Source of the DNA: Porphyromonadaceae bacterium UBA7332
GTDB lineage: Bacteria > Bacteroidota > Bacteroidia > Bacteroidales > UBA7332
Assembly (NCBI GenBank): GCA_002471225.1
Contig: DKPO01000005.1
Coordinates: 71,347-135,346 of the forward strand
Direction: 5' to 3'
Length of the DNA stretch: 64,000 bases
Below the pieces are notes generated by a model that was not told the origin of the DNA, made no database searches, and worked only from the letters and a program-made list of their open reading frames with translations. Below, piece after piece: positions 7,727 to 16,448 of the stretch. The position numbers were made by a program, and so were the translations under genes. Each line of letters begins with the position of its first letter. Position 1 is the first letter of the stretch.

Positions 7727-8914
7727 ATGAATAAGCTAGAATTAATTGAGAAACGAAACCAAATCAAAAAAGATATCGAATCTATTATATCCGCTGGGGA
7801 ATCAGAAATGCGTAAACTAAATGATGGTGAAACCGCTGATATCACAGAAAAACGAAAGCAAATAGAGGATATTGATATCAAATTAGTAGAATTAGAGAAA
7901 GAAAACGAGAAATTAAATAATAAAGATAAAAATAAATTTGAAAGAAAGATGGAAAAATTTTCATTGTTAAAAACAATTAACGCGGTTGTTACAGGTCAAC
8001 CGATGGATGAGAGAGCTCTAGAGGTTGTTAATAAAGGTAAAGAGGAAATGCGTAATGCAGGCGTTAACCCTCAGGGTCAAGTAGTTATCCCTGTATCAGA
8101 AGGACGTTCACTATCAGTAGGTTCAACACCTGAAGTTGTTGAAGAAGATAAAATGAATATTCTCCCTGCACTTAGACATAATTCGATATTGGGGACACTT
8201 GGTGCTACATTCCTTACAGGTTTGCGAGGTGATGTTTCAATCCCTAAATATTCAGGTTCGGCTGTCACTTGGGAAGGTGAAGTTTCGGGTGCTAAAGACG
8301 GTGAGGGTGTTATTGATTCTGTTAAATATAGCCCAAAACGACTAACTGCAAAGATTGATATCAGCAAACAATTCCTTATTCAAGACTCAGTAGGTGCTGA
8401 GGAAATGCTAAAAGTAGACTTAGTTAACGCGGTGATGGAGAAACTAGAATCAACTCTATTGGGTGCAGGTGCAGGTACTAGCACAATGCCAGCAGGTCTA
8501 TTTAATATTGTATCTCCTTCTGTATCAGTTGATTCATACGAAAAAGTAGTTGAGTTAGAATCACAATTAGAAAGTAATAAAGTAATGGGTGATATTAAAT
8601 TTGCGGTTTCACCTTCAGCAAAAGCAAAATATAAAACAACTCCTACTTTTGCAGGTGGTAATCAAGCTATCGCGCAAGGAACTGAGATTGACGGAATTAG
8701 CTATGAATCAACAGGTAATATCCCAATGAATCATTTAGCATTAGGTAAGTGGTCTGATTTCGTAATTGCTCAATTCGGTGCATTTGATTTGACAATTGAC
8801 CCATATTCACAAGCTTCTAACGGTATGGTTCGTATTGTGGTTAATGCTTACTTTGACGGGAAGCCACGCAGAAACGAGTCATTCGTAACGGCTAAAACGG
8901 TTGCAAACGCTTGA
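7727..8914 (+). CDS. Major capsid protein, HK97 fold
   Basis: The 395-residue protein has a charged, coiled-coil N-terminus (about residues 1-75, Lys/Glu/Ile-rich) typical of the HK97 scaffold or delta domain, then the capsid core with VVIPVSEGRSLSVGSTPEVV, a SIPKYSG segment, and the family ending with FGAFDLTIDPYSQ and a final strand. It is the main shell subunit. The delta domain is expected to be removed by the upstream protease; the exact cut site is not identifiable by eye. A hairpin terminator follows at 8950. Confidence 0.95.
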   Translation: MNKLELIEKRNQIKKDIESIISAGESEMRKLNDGETADITEKRKQIEDIDIKLVELEKENEKLNNKDKNKFERKMEKFSLLKTINAVVTGQPMDERALEVVNKGKEEMRNAGVNPQGQVVIPVSEGRSLSVGSTPEVVEEDKMNILPALRHNSILGTLGATFLTGLRGDVSIPKYSGSAVTWEGEVSGAKDGEGVIDSVKYSPKRLTAKIDISKQFLIQDSVGAEEMLKVDLVNAVMEKLESTLLGAGAGTSTMPAGLFNIVSPSVSVDSYEKVVELESQLESNKVMGDIKFAVSPSAKAKYKTTPTFAGGNQAIAQGTEIDGISYESTGNIPMNHLALGKWSDFVIAQFGAFDLTIDPYSQASNGMVRIVVNAYFDGKPRRNESFVTAKTVANA

Positions 8915-8949
8915 ATATCAGAAGCTAAGGTATTAACACAGAAAAAAAC

Positions 8950-8975
8950 AAGGGGGCGAAAATAGTAACCCCCTT
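8950..8975 (+). terminator. Hairpin terminator after the major capsid gene
   Basis: AAGGGGG (8950-8956) pairs with CCCCCTT (8969-8975) around a 12-base loop, 35 bases after the capsid stop. There is no long T run, so it may be partial, letting capsid be made in excess over the connectors. Confidence 0.65.
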
Positions 8976-8998
8976 ACTATTAAATATAATCTAATACT

Positions 8999-9292
8999 AT
9001 GGAATATATCACTTTAGCAGACGTTAAACAACACCTTAGAATAGATGCAGATTATACCTATGATGATGAATATTTAAACACCTTAATCACTGTGGCTCAG
9101 GCTGTTATAAGTAATGATATTCAAAGAGACTTATCTACATATCCCGAATTACCTTCACCACTTAAGCACGCTATGTTATTACTAATAGGTGACTATTATA
9201 ATCAGAGAGAAGATAGTAACGATTTGAAAATCAATGCAATACCTAACGGAGTGAAGAGATTAATTTCACCTTACATCAATTATTTAACATAG
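8999..9292 (+). CDS. Head-tail connector (HK97 gp6-like adaptor)
   Basis: The 97-residue helical protein begins YITLADVKQHLRID and continues with a helix AVISNDIQRDL and LKHAMLLLIGDYYNQRE, the pattern of the phage gp6-like adaptor family that sits under the portal. It ends with a short PYINYL motif common in the family. Position directly after the capsid gene supports it. About 100 bases without a clear gene follow (9293-9393), holding only a 7-codon ORF at 9301. Confidence 0.88.
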   Translation: MEYITLADVKQHLRIDADYTYDDEYLNTLITVAQAVISNDIQRDLSTYPELPSPLKHAMLLLIGDYYNQREDSNDLKINAIPNGVKRLISPYINYLT

Positions 9293-9393
9293 GTTTACTA
9301 ATGGCAAATCCAGCGAATATTTAAAACGGTGTTGGATAATGGTAAGGAAGAAGATAAATACGGAGTTAATAGACGTTAATATAATATACAGAA

Positions 9394-9714
9394 ATGAGAG
9401 CAGGGAAATTAACAGAGAGAATCACAATACAAACTAAGGTAGTAAGCAAAGATAAGTTCGGTTCAGAATCAATATCATACATAGACCGTATTAACACAAG
9501 TGCAGAAGTAACGGAAACTAAATTAGATAAGGCTATTAACAGTAACATTGAGACATTCGGCAGTGTAATTACCTTCTATATTCGTGATTATCACTTAGTT
9601 AATAATACCGATAGAATCAAATACCTGAATAACTATTACACTATCTTATCAGTATCAAGGAATAAATCTAGGATGCTATTAGAGGTTAAAGCACAAATAA
9701 TCAATGAGTTATGA
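9394..9714 (+). CDS. Head closure / head-tail joining protein
   Basis: The 106-residue protein starts MRAGKLTERITIQ, the hallmark of the SPP1 gp16-like head-tail joining family, followed by beta strands, and FYIRDYH and YTILSVSRNK segments that match its conserved second half. It is expected to close the head and connect it to the tail. Its stop overlaps the next gene by four bases (ATGA), so translation is probably coupled. Confidence 0.86.
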   Translation: MRAGKLTERITIQTKVVSKDKFGSESISYIDRINTSAEVTETKLDKAINSNIETFGSVITFYIRDYHLVNNTDRIKYLNNYYTILSVSRNKSRMLLEVKAQIINEL

Positions 9715-10157
9715 TAGATGAAGAATCTTTAAAGGAGCTGCAAAAGAAGTTCGATTCATTAAGTTTTAAATCACAAAAAAAAGTGTTTCAGGCAGCGTTG
9801 ACTAAATCAGCCACTATATTGAAAAACAAAACTAAAGCTAATTTAAGAAACCTAAAGCAAAATCCAGCAGCTGTAAAGAAGCGCACGACCATAGAGGAGG
9901 GAATAAAGCATCGCACGAAGTTAACAAGCGTTAAAGATATGTGGTCAATGGTGCATATAATGGGTGATTATAGATTGAAATGGATTGAAAAGGGGACTAT
10001 AGAACGGAGAACAAAAAAGGGCTATAACAGAGGTGTTCAGCGAGGTGGATATTTTTTCAGCAAAGCACAGCAAGAAGTTCAAAATCAGGTATTTAGCGAG
10101 TTAGAAAATCGGATAAATGAAAATATATTAAAAGTATGGAAAAAAGAGAACAGTTAA
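9711..10157 (+). CDS. HK97 gp10-like tail completion protein
   Basis: The 148-residue basic protein has the family features of HK97 gp10: long N-terminal helix (SLKELQKKFDSLSFKSQKKV), a KTKANLR segment, a central beta part with YRLKWIEKGT, a Lys/Arg/Gly-rich loop, and a C-terminal helix. It takes part in joining the tail tube to the head. It overlaps its neighbours on both sides (4 and 22 bases), consistent with one translational block. Confidence 0.85.
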   Translation: MIDEESLKELQKKFDSLSFKSQKKVFQAALTKSATILKNKTKANLRNLKQNPAAVKKRTTIEEGIKHRTKLTSVKDMWSMVHIMGDYRLKWIEKGTIERRTKKGYNRGVQRGGYFFSKAQQEVQNQVFSELENRINENILKVWKKENS

Positions 10158-10513
10158 TTAATCTACTACACGGTGTACATCTACACAATATTCTATCAAC
10201 AATCAATATACAAGCTTATCCGATTTACGTTCCTGCAAGTGCTTCACCTGCTGATACTTACATAACTTATCAAAGAACAGGGTTAAGCCCTACCAATATC
10301 AAAGGGCGCAATGTAGCATTGTCAGAATCTCAATATTGCATTAATGTTATCAGTAACTCCTATTCAGAGTCAATTAGATATGCAGAACAGATTATCAATG
10401 CTTTAAGCGATTATACAGATAGTGAGGTACGAGATATACAACTACTTAATCTATCGGAAACGCTTGATAATGAGCTATTTATTCAGGTAATCGAATTTAA
10501 AATTTTAATGTAA
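10136..10513 (+). CDS. Tail terminator / completion protein (DUF3168-like)
   Basis: The 125-residue protein has an N-terminal helix followed by AYPIYVPASASPADTYITYQ and an EIRY-type helix pair, fitting the DUF3168 or gpU-like group that caps the tail tube. The position between the gp10-like gene and the major tail protein is the standard one. It overlaps the previous gene by 22 bases, so the start at 10136 relies on context. Confidence 0.8.
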   Translation: MEKREQLINLLHGVHLHNILSTINIQAYPIYVPASASPADTYITYQRTGLSPTNIKGRNVALSESQYCINVISNSYSESIRYAEQIINALSDYTDSEVRDIQLLNLSETLDNELFIQVIEFKILM

Positions 10514-10531
10514 AAAAATAATAAAATATAT

Positions 10532-10927
10532 ATGGCTAGAACAGAAAGATTAGGTAAAGACCTACTAATTAAGGATGGAGCTACAGCAATCGCAGGCGCA
10601 ACAAGTGCCAATTTATCAATCAGTTCAGAGATTCTGAATGTAACTACCAAAGGGTCAGGTGATTGGGTTGCGAATAAATCAGGGATGAAAAGTTGGAACA
10701 TTGATTGTGATTGTTTGTTTTCAATTGAGGATTTTTCGTATATCGAAAAAATAGGGACAGAAGTTCAGATTGAATTAACATTAGATGCTGTTACTTATAC
10801 AGGGTCAGCAATAATCAACGATTTGAAAATCAATTCGGGAACTAATGATTTAATCACGTACAATCTATCAATGACAGGTACAGGCGAGTTTAAAAAAAAG
10901 TCAGATACGCCAGGACAAGGCGAGTAA
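10532..10927 (+). CDS. Major tail tube protein, TP901-1-like
   Basis: The 131-residue beta-rich protein starts with a LIKDGATAIAGATSANLSIS segment and has the conserved GSGDWVANKSGMKSWNID region of TP901-1-type major tail proteins, ending with NLSMTGTGEFKK. Many copies stack into the tail tube. A strong terminator follows directly, and the tail chaperone and tape measure come next, as expected for a long-tailed siphovirus. Confidence 0.92.
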   Translation: MARTERLGKDLLIKDGATAIAGATSANLSISSEILNVTTKGSGDWVANKSGMKSWNIDCDCLFSIEDFSYIEKIGTEVQIELTLDAVTYTGSAIINDLKINSGTNDLITYNLSMTGTGEFKKKSDTPGQGE

Positions 10928-10944
10928 ATAATTAACCTTTATGG

Positions 10945-10977
10945 GGGTGGGACTTATAACAGGTTTCACCCTTTTTT
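10945..10977 (+). terminator. Intrinsic terminator after the major tail gene
   Basis: GGGTG (10945-10949) pairs with CACCC (10967-10971) with several further pairs toward the loop, followed at once by TTTTTT. It would raise tail tube transcript over downstream genes. Confidence 0.8.
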
Positions 10978-10994
10978 AATTTAAATAAACAACA

Positions 10995-11285
10995 ATGAAA
11001 AAATTCTATATAAATATACTAGATACTCAATACTTGATTAAGTTAAGTATCAGAACGTTAATGACCTATGAAGAATTATCAGAGAAAAATTATACAGACA
11101 TTGCATCAATGCGGGATATGCTAGTGTATATGTTCAGTGCGCTATATGCTTCTAATAATGATTTCCCGTATGACTTTGATTCTTTCATTGATGTAATAGA
11201 CGAACAACCTGATATATTTGAACAATTCTTATCTAACTTAATGAGTGTCAATACTTTAACGGATTCTGATGTAAAAAAAAAGTAG
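10995..11285 (+). CDS. Tail assembly chaperone, short form (gpG-like)
   Basis: The 96-residue acidic, helical protein lies between the major tail protein and tape measure genes, where all long-tailed phages have a tail assembly chaperone. It ends in VKKK encoded by a run of nine A (11273-11281), which contains the slippery heptamer described next. By analogy with lambda gpG, this short form is made in excess and coats the tape measure protein. Confidence 0.85.
   Translation: MKKFYINILDTQYLIKLSIRTLMTYEELSEKNYTDIASMRDMLVYMFSALYASNNDFPYDFDSFIDVIDEQPDIFEQFLSNLMSVNTLTDSDVKKK
11276..11282 (+). promoter_or_regulatory. Programmed -1 ribosomal frameshift site, A AAA AAG
   Basis: In the frame of the upstream chaperone gene the bases read A AAA AAG then TAG, the same heptamer used by E. 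coli dnaX. A one-base slip back continues into a frame open from 11282 through 11593, giving VGANPLSISKIYSIM before the internal ATG at 11324. The shift direction (-1) is the one required by the downstream frame. Confidence 0.85.
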
Positions 11286-11593
11286 GTGCTAATCCCTTAT
11301 CAATCAGTAAGATATATTCTATTATGGTAGTACGGGCAAGATTATCACCTGAATATGTGTTGGATAATATCACATTCAGCGAGATAGATTCAATAATGAC
11401 AGAATTAGAGTTAGTTAATCGTGAAGAATGGGAACAAACACGAATGATAATGTATTCAGTGTTACAATCTCAATCTACTAAGCAGCTGAATATTAATGAT
11501 ATACTACCCTTCGATTGGGATGATAAAAAAGAAAAACAAGGTGTAACACTTACAGATATAGAAGAATTTAAGAAAAGAAAAAATATAAATTAA
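11282..11593 (+). CDS. Tail assembly chaperone frameshift extension (gpT-like part of GT fusion)
   Basis: After a -1 shift at 11276-11282 the frame stays open for 103 residues, so the fused chaperone begun at 10995 would be 199 residues. An ATG at 11324 could start a separate 89-residue protein, but the frame is open well upstream of it and the slippery heptamer is perfect, so fusion is the better model. By analogy with lambda gpGT, the extension binds the tail tube protein while the shared N-terminus holds the tape measure. It ends 3 bases before the tape measure gene. Confidence 0.82.
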   Translation, partial: VGANPLSISKIYSIMVVRARLSPEYVLDNITFSEIDSIMTELELVNREEWEQTRMIMYSVLQSQSTKQLNINDILPFDWDDKKEKQGVTLTDIEEFKKRKNIN

Positions 11594-11596
11594 CAT

Positions 11597-13441
11597 ATGG
11601 CACAGAACGAGTTAAAAACCAAATTAAAGTTAGATAGTAGTGAATTCGAATCGGGATTGCAACGCTCTAAGAATCAGGTAAATAAGTTTAATAAGGACAC
11701 AAAAAGTATAGGAAATCAAATTAAATCATCCTTTAGTTCAGGTATCAGTGCTGCATTAGGGTTCGGGGCTGCATTAGTGGGCGTAAATGGTATCAGTGCT
11801 GCATTCGAGACGTTACTAAATTCGAATCAAACATTCGGTGATTCATTTAACAACACCCTAACAGGCTGTAAGACAGTGTTTAACGATTTTGTTAATCATT
11901 TAGCTAACGCAGATTTAACAGGTTTTTCTGCAAACATTGAGAATGCATTCAAGGCGGGTGTTGAATCAGCGAAAGCATATGACCAATTGGGGAACACGAA
12001 GATGAGTTATAATGTTGCAAGTGCGAGGAAGCTAGACCAATTGTCAGATGTTGATACTAAATTATCTAAAGAGACAGACAAGGATAAACGAGCTGAGTTA
12101 ATAGCTGAGAGACAGGCACTTATTTCAGATTTGCGAAAATTCGCCAATACCCTATCCGCTGATGTTGCTGATGCATTATCTAAAGGTGTTAACGCTTCTC
12201 TAGGGGGTGTATTGACTGGTGATATGAGTAAAGTATTTGATATACAGATGTTTAACACGGCTTCTGAGCTTGATTTAGATAGAGATAACAGAGATACAGC
12301 GAAAGCAGAAGCTGAGAAATTTTATAAAGAATTTGCAAAAAACATTAATCCGCTAATAAAGAATGTAAAAGAGCTTGACGGGAAGATTTACGAACAAAAA
12401 AAATCAATGAGTATATCATCAACCCCACTACAACGAACAACATTATCTGAATACGAGACAGAACGGGAAGGTAGTATAAAGGAACGGGATGCGTATATTA
12501 ATAATCTGTCAGAAAAGGAACGTCAACATTTGTTAAACTATATCACATTATTCAGATACACTGATGAGGAGTTACAGGGGGTATACAGCGAGATGCAAGG
12601 GGTGTTCAATGCTAATAGAATTATTAACAGAATTGAAAAAAGAGAGCCGAAAGCGGAAACAACATCAACATCAACTAAAACTGAAAAACAGACAGTTAAG
12701 AAAGATAAAGTAAAAGTAGATATAACGCTAGAGAGTGATGAATCAGAGTTAGATTATTCATTCCTGAGTAACCTGTTATCACAACGCGAAACACTAGCCA
12801 AAGAACGATATAACAGCGGTGCGAGTCAATCTCTAATCAATTCCGAATCTTTTAAATCGCTAGAATCTAGTCAGTTATCAATTCCCGATGAGCCCAAAAA
12901 ATGGGATTTAAGTTCAAACATCGAACAAACATTGCAACTAGGTAATGCTATATCATCAATGACTAACAGTCTTAACATTGGCGGTAACTCCTGGGTGTCA
13001 TATGGCGCGAATATTATCAGTGCTGTAGCAGCAGCAATTCCCGCAATTATGGCACTGATTACAACCAAAAAGGCTGAAACACAAGCAAATACAGAAGCAG
13101 CCGTAACAGGTGCAGCCTCATCCGTGGCAAGTATACCCGTTGTTGGGTGGATTATGGCGGGGGCAGCTGTAGCGAGTGTAATAGCTGCAATGGCTTCAAT
13201 GCCTAAGTTCGCAACGGGTGGTATTGTGTCAGGTGGAACAGTGTCAGGTGATAAGATACCGTCTTTGCTCAATGCGGGTGAGATGGTGTTAAACAGCCGT
13301 CAACAATCCAATCTATTCAATCAATTAGACAGGCAATCAGGTAATAATCAATCATTTGGCGGTCAAGTTGAATTTAAAATAAAAGGGGACTATCTAGCGG
13401 GAATCCTGCAAAAAAACAACAAAAAAACTAACAGGGTATAA
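11597..13441 (+). CDS. Tape measure protein
   Basis: The 614-residue protein has a basic, helical N-terminus (LDSSEFESGLQRSKNQVNKF), a Gly/Ala-rich hydrophobic stretch near 45-65, long coiled-coil regions, and a hydrophobic part about 475-535. It closes with the C-terminal signature FATGGIVSGG and GDKIPSLLNAGEMVLN seen in many Bacteroidetes phage tape measures. It sets tail length; at the usual scale of about 0.15 nm per residue a tail near 90 nm is inferred. It is short for the family but looks intact. Confidence 0.93.
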   Translation: MAQNELKTKLKLDSSEFESGLQRSKNQVNKFNKDTKSIGNQIKSSFSSGISAALGFGAALVGVNGISAAFETLLNSNQTFGDSFNNTLTGCKTVFNDFVNHLANADLTGFSANIENAFKAGVESAKAYDQLGNTKMSYNVASARKLDQLSDVDTKLSKETDKDKRAELIAERQALISDLRKFANTLSADVADALSKGVNASLGGVLTGDMSKVFDIQMFNTASELDLDRDNRDTAKAEAEKFYKEFAKNINPLIKNVKELDGKIYEQKKSMSISSTPLQRTTLSEYETEREGSIKERDAYINNLSEKERQHLLNYITLFRYTDEELQGVYSEMQGVFNANRIINRIEKREPKAETTSTSTKTEKQTVKKDKVKVDITLESDESELDYSFLSNLLSQRETLAKERYNSGASQSLINSESFKSLESSQLSIPDEPKKWDLSSNIEQTLQLGNAISSMTNSLNIGGNSWVSYGANIISAVAAAIPAIMALITTKKAETQANTEAAVTGAASSVASIPVVGWIMAGAAVASVIAAMASMPKFATGGIVSGGTVSGDKIPSLLNAGEMVLNSRQQSNLFNQLDRQSGNNQSFGGQVEFKIKGDYLAGILQKNNKKTNRV

Positions 13442-13443
13442 CT

Positions 13444-14289
13444 ATGAGAACAATATTATTTACAGATATTAACAATGTGGAGTGTAGACTATTAATACAC
13501 TCCACATTGTCAGATTCAGGTGTGTTAGTAGCTGATTCAGTGATAATTAAGAGTGAGGAAATTAATTATGTCAAAGATATTATATCAAGTTCAAGTTTAG
13601 AATTCACATTATTGGCAGAAAGAGAAGGGCAGTATAGAGACTTATACACTACTGATTCACAGGGGATTAAAGTAGAATTATTCCGAGGTGATAAATGTGA
13701 GTTTAGCGGGTATTTAGATAGTGAGCTATATGAAGAAGAATTCAATTGTGATTATAATTATCCTGTACAATTCAAGGCAGGTAACATAAAGATTCTCAAA
13801 AGGTTAGACTTTGATTTATTCGGTAGACACACAATTAGTAACATCTTATCACACATACTCAATAAGATAGGATTTAAGATAATTTTTAACTCTTCAATTC
13901 GTTCGGGTGTGATTCCTGCAAGTGAATTCAATGTTGAATGCAGTATTTTTCACAAAGAATTTGAATCCGATAAATGTTATGATGTGTTAGCTAAGATACT
14001 ACAGCCCTTATTATTAATGTCATACATTGACGGTGACACTATGCACATATTCGACACTCACACTGTTAACAGCCGTCCAACAATCAATAATAAAGATATA
14101 GTGTTGAATGACAGCGTGTTAAGTACTAATGAGTGTTACAATGAGGTTGTGATTAATCTAGACACAGCAAGCGCAAAGGAGTTATACAAGTGTGATATCG
14201 ATAAGTTTGAGCTACCTTATCCATATCAGCAAGAGCGAACCATATATTTAAAACAGGGTGCTAATAGTGGCGATATCGGATTTGTGTAA
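13444..14289 (+). CDS. Tail protein, N-terminal part (gene interrupted by in-frame TAA)
   Basis: The 281-residue product follows the tape measure by 2 bases, where a distal tail or tail hub protein is expected. It looks beta-rich at the start (SVIIKSEEINYVKDIISSSS) and contains a helical segment HTISNILSHILNKIGFKI. After its TAA (14287-14289) the same frame continues with AAT GTG and is open to 15447, so this is probably the first half of a single gene of 668 codons. The exact tail role is not recognised. Confidence 0.75.
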   Translation: MRTILFTDINNVECRLLIHSTLSDSGVLVADSVIIKSEEINYVKDIISSSSLEFTLLAEREGQYRDLYTTDSQGIKVELFRGDKCEFSGYLDSELYEEEFNCDYNYPVQFKAGNIKILKRLDFDLFGRHTISNILSHILNKIGFKIIFNSSIRSGVIPASEFNVECSIFHKEFESDKCYDVLAKILQPLLLMSYIDGDTMHIFDTHTVNSRPTINNKDIVLNDSVLSTNECYNEVVINLDTASAKELYKCDIDKFELPYPYQQERTIYLKQGANSGDIGFV

Positions 14290-14292
14290 AAT

Positions 14293-15447
14293 GTGTCTAA
14301 GTCAATGAACTACAATGAGATAACACTATTGAAGAATAGTTCAGTATGTCGCAATAGTCCCCGATTCTCAGGTCAAGATGAAATATACATACGAAGTGAA
14401 AGAATTGTTAGATATAATCAATCTGCACCCAATAGCAATATATTATTTAAATCTAAGCCGTTAAATATCAATACATTAAACAGTCCTGAATGGTTCATCA
14501 ATTTAAAACTTGATACACTCTTATCAATACGTACTAACCCGTTCTATGGGGTCAGCGAAAAGGATTGCGACCCACAAACAAAATGGTACGCTAATCACGA
14601 AAAAGACTTCAATAATCGCACGAATTACACCTTTATTTATGCTGACATATTCCTAATTGATAAATCGGGCAATGTCACACACTATTTAGACAATACATCT
14701 GAATATCAGACAGATGCAAGGGCTGCAATATGGAAAGAGGGAAAATTAACCCATAAATTCAGGTTCGCATATTATTCGAATATGTCTAATGAATCAGGGT
14801 ACTCTAACGGGTGGCAATGCAACAGCCCGACAGTAGCAGCACGGGGAACGGGTGTTAATTACTCACCATTGTGCACCACTATGCAAGGTAAGGGGACATT
14901 ATCACAGTTACCCCCCGTATCAGGTGATATACAAGTATCAGTATATGAGGGTATTAGTTGTTGGGATGGTGCGGACGGTGGAACAGAGAGACAAGCATAT
15001 GAAGACTTTAAACATCTGTGGTTCAAAGGGTTAGAATTGTCAATATGTGATGCTAACGGACACAACAATTATAGCGAATCAGAATATGAGTACACCGCTG
15101 AACTAGATAACAATGCAGCCGAGTCTCTTGAATTAAATAATTATTTAGGGTGTATAAGGGACAATGATTATTCGTGTCGGGCGGGATTCAAGAACTCAGA
15201 GGGTAAATTCTTAACTAATTATACATTTGGTAATTCTACAACCCCTGAATATATTGAGATACAGGCACTTACACAGCTTAACAATATCTATAAAGATAAG
15301 CGATATTCAATGTCGGGTAATTACTTAGATGTTAACGGGCTATGTAATATATATATTAACGAATTAAATAAATTATTCTTTATCTCATCATACGAGAAGA
15401 ACATTTGTCGGTCTGAATCTAACTTAACATTACGGGAATCAATATGA
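14293..15447 (+). CDS. Tail protein, C-terminal part after in-frame TAA
   Basis: The open frame begins just after the TAA at 14287-14289 in the same reading frame. The first possible start is the GTG at 14293, and an ATG follows at 14305. The 384 residues are polar and aromatic-rich with several Cys residues, without recognised domain. A separate gene starting three bases after a stop in the same frame, with a GTG and no purine-rich leader, is less likely than a nonsense mutation, sequencing error or readthrough in one tail gene. It ends overlapping the next gene by four bases (ATGA). Confidence 0.7.
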   Translation: MSKSMNYNEITLLKNSSVCRNSPRFSGQDEIYIRSERIVRYNQSAPNSNILFKSKPLNINTLNSPEWFINLKLDTLLSIRTNPFYGVSEKDCDPQTKWYANHEKDFNNRTNYTFIYADIFLIDKSGNVTHYLDNTSEYQTDARAAIWKEGKLTHKFRFAYYSNMSNESGYSNGWQCNSPTVAARGTGVNYSPLCTTMQGKGTLSQLPPVSGDIQVSVYEGISCWDGADGGTERQAYEDFKHLWFKGLELSICDANGHNNYSESEYEYTAELDNNAAESLELNNYLGCIRDNDYSCRAGFKNSEGKFLTNYTFGNSTTPEYIEIQALTQLNNIYKDKRYSMSGNYLDVNGLCNIYINELNKLFFISSYEKNICRSESNLTLRESI

Positions 15448-15794
15448 AAATAAATTTTAAAAAGAAAATAAAAACAGGTGCAGGGGGTATATATGGTTCA
15501 GGCTCAGGTGGTTCGGGTGGTGCTCCCTGTACAGGATTGCCGTACACACTTAACGATAACGGGGAATATGTGATTGATAACACCCTAATTTCAGTTAAGG
15601 ACATTGTAGCCTATTCAGCTGATAGTAATTTCAGAATCACTCCCGATGTTCAGAATACTGATTTATCACTGTGGGAGCTTCAGGATGTCACTATTAATCA
15701 ATCTAAAGAAGGTGATATATTAGTATTTAGTGGTGATAAGTGGGTGAATGTCAATCGAATAAGTGTAGACGGTGGGACATATAAAGGATTTTAA
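15444..15794 (+). CDS. Small glycine-rich tail/fibre protein
   Basis: The 116-residue protein has a basic start, a Gly/Ser-rich linker (TGAGGIYGSGSGGSGGAP), and a C-terminal module VKDIVAYSADSNFRITP ... LSLWELQDV that recurs in the fibre protein at 22,999 (DVVAYSEMNNVRIEP ... NLWEIADV). The shared module suggests a common structural or attachment unit of the tail tip. The family is otherwise unknown to me. The 4-base overlap with the preceding gene suggests coupled translation. Confidence 0.68.
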   Translation: MKINFKKKIKTGAGGIYGSGSGGSGGAPCTGLPYTLNDNGEYVIDNTLISVKDIVAYSADSNFRITPDVQNTDLSLWELQDVTINQSKEGDILVFSGDKWVNVNRISVDGGTYKGF

Positions 15795-15808
15795 TATAAA
15801 AATTATAT

Positions 15809-16447
15809 ATGAAAATAATAGGAGAAATTCAATTAAAACGGAATAATACTTTAGGTGGGGACGGGTTAGCACTCCCCCCACTACCTTCTGAATTAGAAGT
15901 AGGTGAAATTGTATTAAATTACAATGCTAACAACCCCGCTATTTTTTTCAAAAACGATAATAATCAGATAGTTAAGATTGTTAGTGAAGAGGTAATTGCT
16001 GACACGTTAGCCGAGATTCTAGGGGCTTCACCGAATGATTTATCTAGTCTGAAAGAATTGTTAGATAAGTTCGCTGATTCGGATATTGCTACAACACAGG
16101 CAACTATACTTGTTGATTTACAGAATCTTAAGAGCGGTAAAGTAGATAAAAAGACAGGTTACGGATTATCACAGAACAATTATTCAACACCCGAAAAAAC
16201 TAAACTAGCAGGGATAGAAGACGGTGCACAGGTCAACACTATTATAGCTGATGTAACAGCATCCGCTGAGGATTGGGAAGGTGTATCAGTTGATAGTACG
16301 CTTTCAGCAACATCAAAGAACCCTATTGCTAATAATGCTGTAGCCACTGAATTCAATAAACTGACTAAACATATGATTCTCACTGAATTAGAGTACGAAG
16401 CTATTGTAAATAAAGACAGCAATACTATATATTACATTACTGAATAA
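15809..16447 (+). CDS. Tail fibre-like protein
   Basis: The 212-residue protein starts with MKIIGEIQLKRN and has GEIVLNYNANNPAIFFKN, as in phage fibre N-termini that attach to the baseplate. It then shows the fibre repeat VDKKTGYGLSQNNYSTPEK followed by KLAGIEDGAQVN, a well-known tail fibre motif. A short C-terminal tail with YYITE ends it. It probably forms part of the receptor-binding apparatus with the neighbouring genes. Confidence 0.78.
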   Translation: MKIIGEIQLKRNNTLGGDGLALPPLPSELEVGEIVLNYNANNPAIFFKNDNNQIVKIVSEEVIADTLAEILGASPNDLSSLKELLDKFADSDIATTQATILVDLQNLKSGKVDKKTGYGLSQNNYSTPEKTKLAGIEDGAQVNTIIADVTASAEDWEGVSVDSTLSATSKNPIANNAVATEFNKLTKHMILTELEYEAIVNKDSNTIYYITE

Positions 16448-16448
16448 T

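Noticed and set aside
9301..9393. Possible tiny genes between the connector and head closure genes
   Set aside because: Only a 7-codon ORF and a short one overlapping the next gene; no support beyond open codons.
12871..13272. Leftward 133-codon open frame with hydrophobic sequence
   Set aside because: It is antisense to the Gly/Ala-rich C-terminal part of the tape measure gene, whose composition produces a false membrane-like frame.
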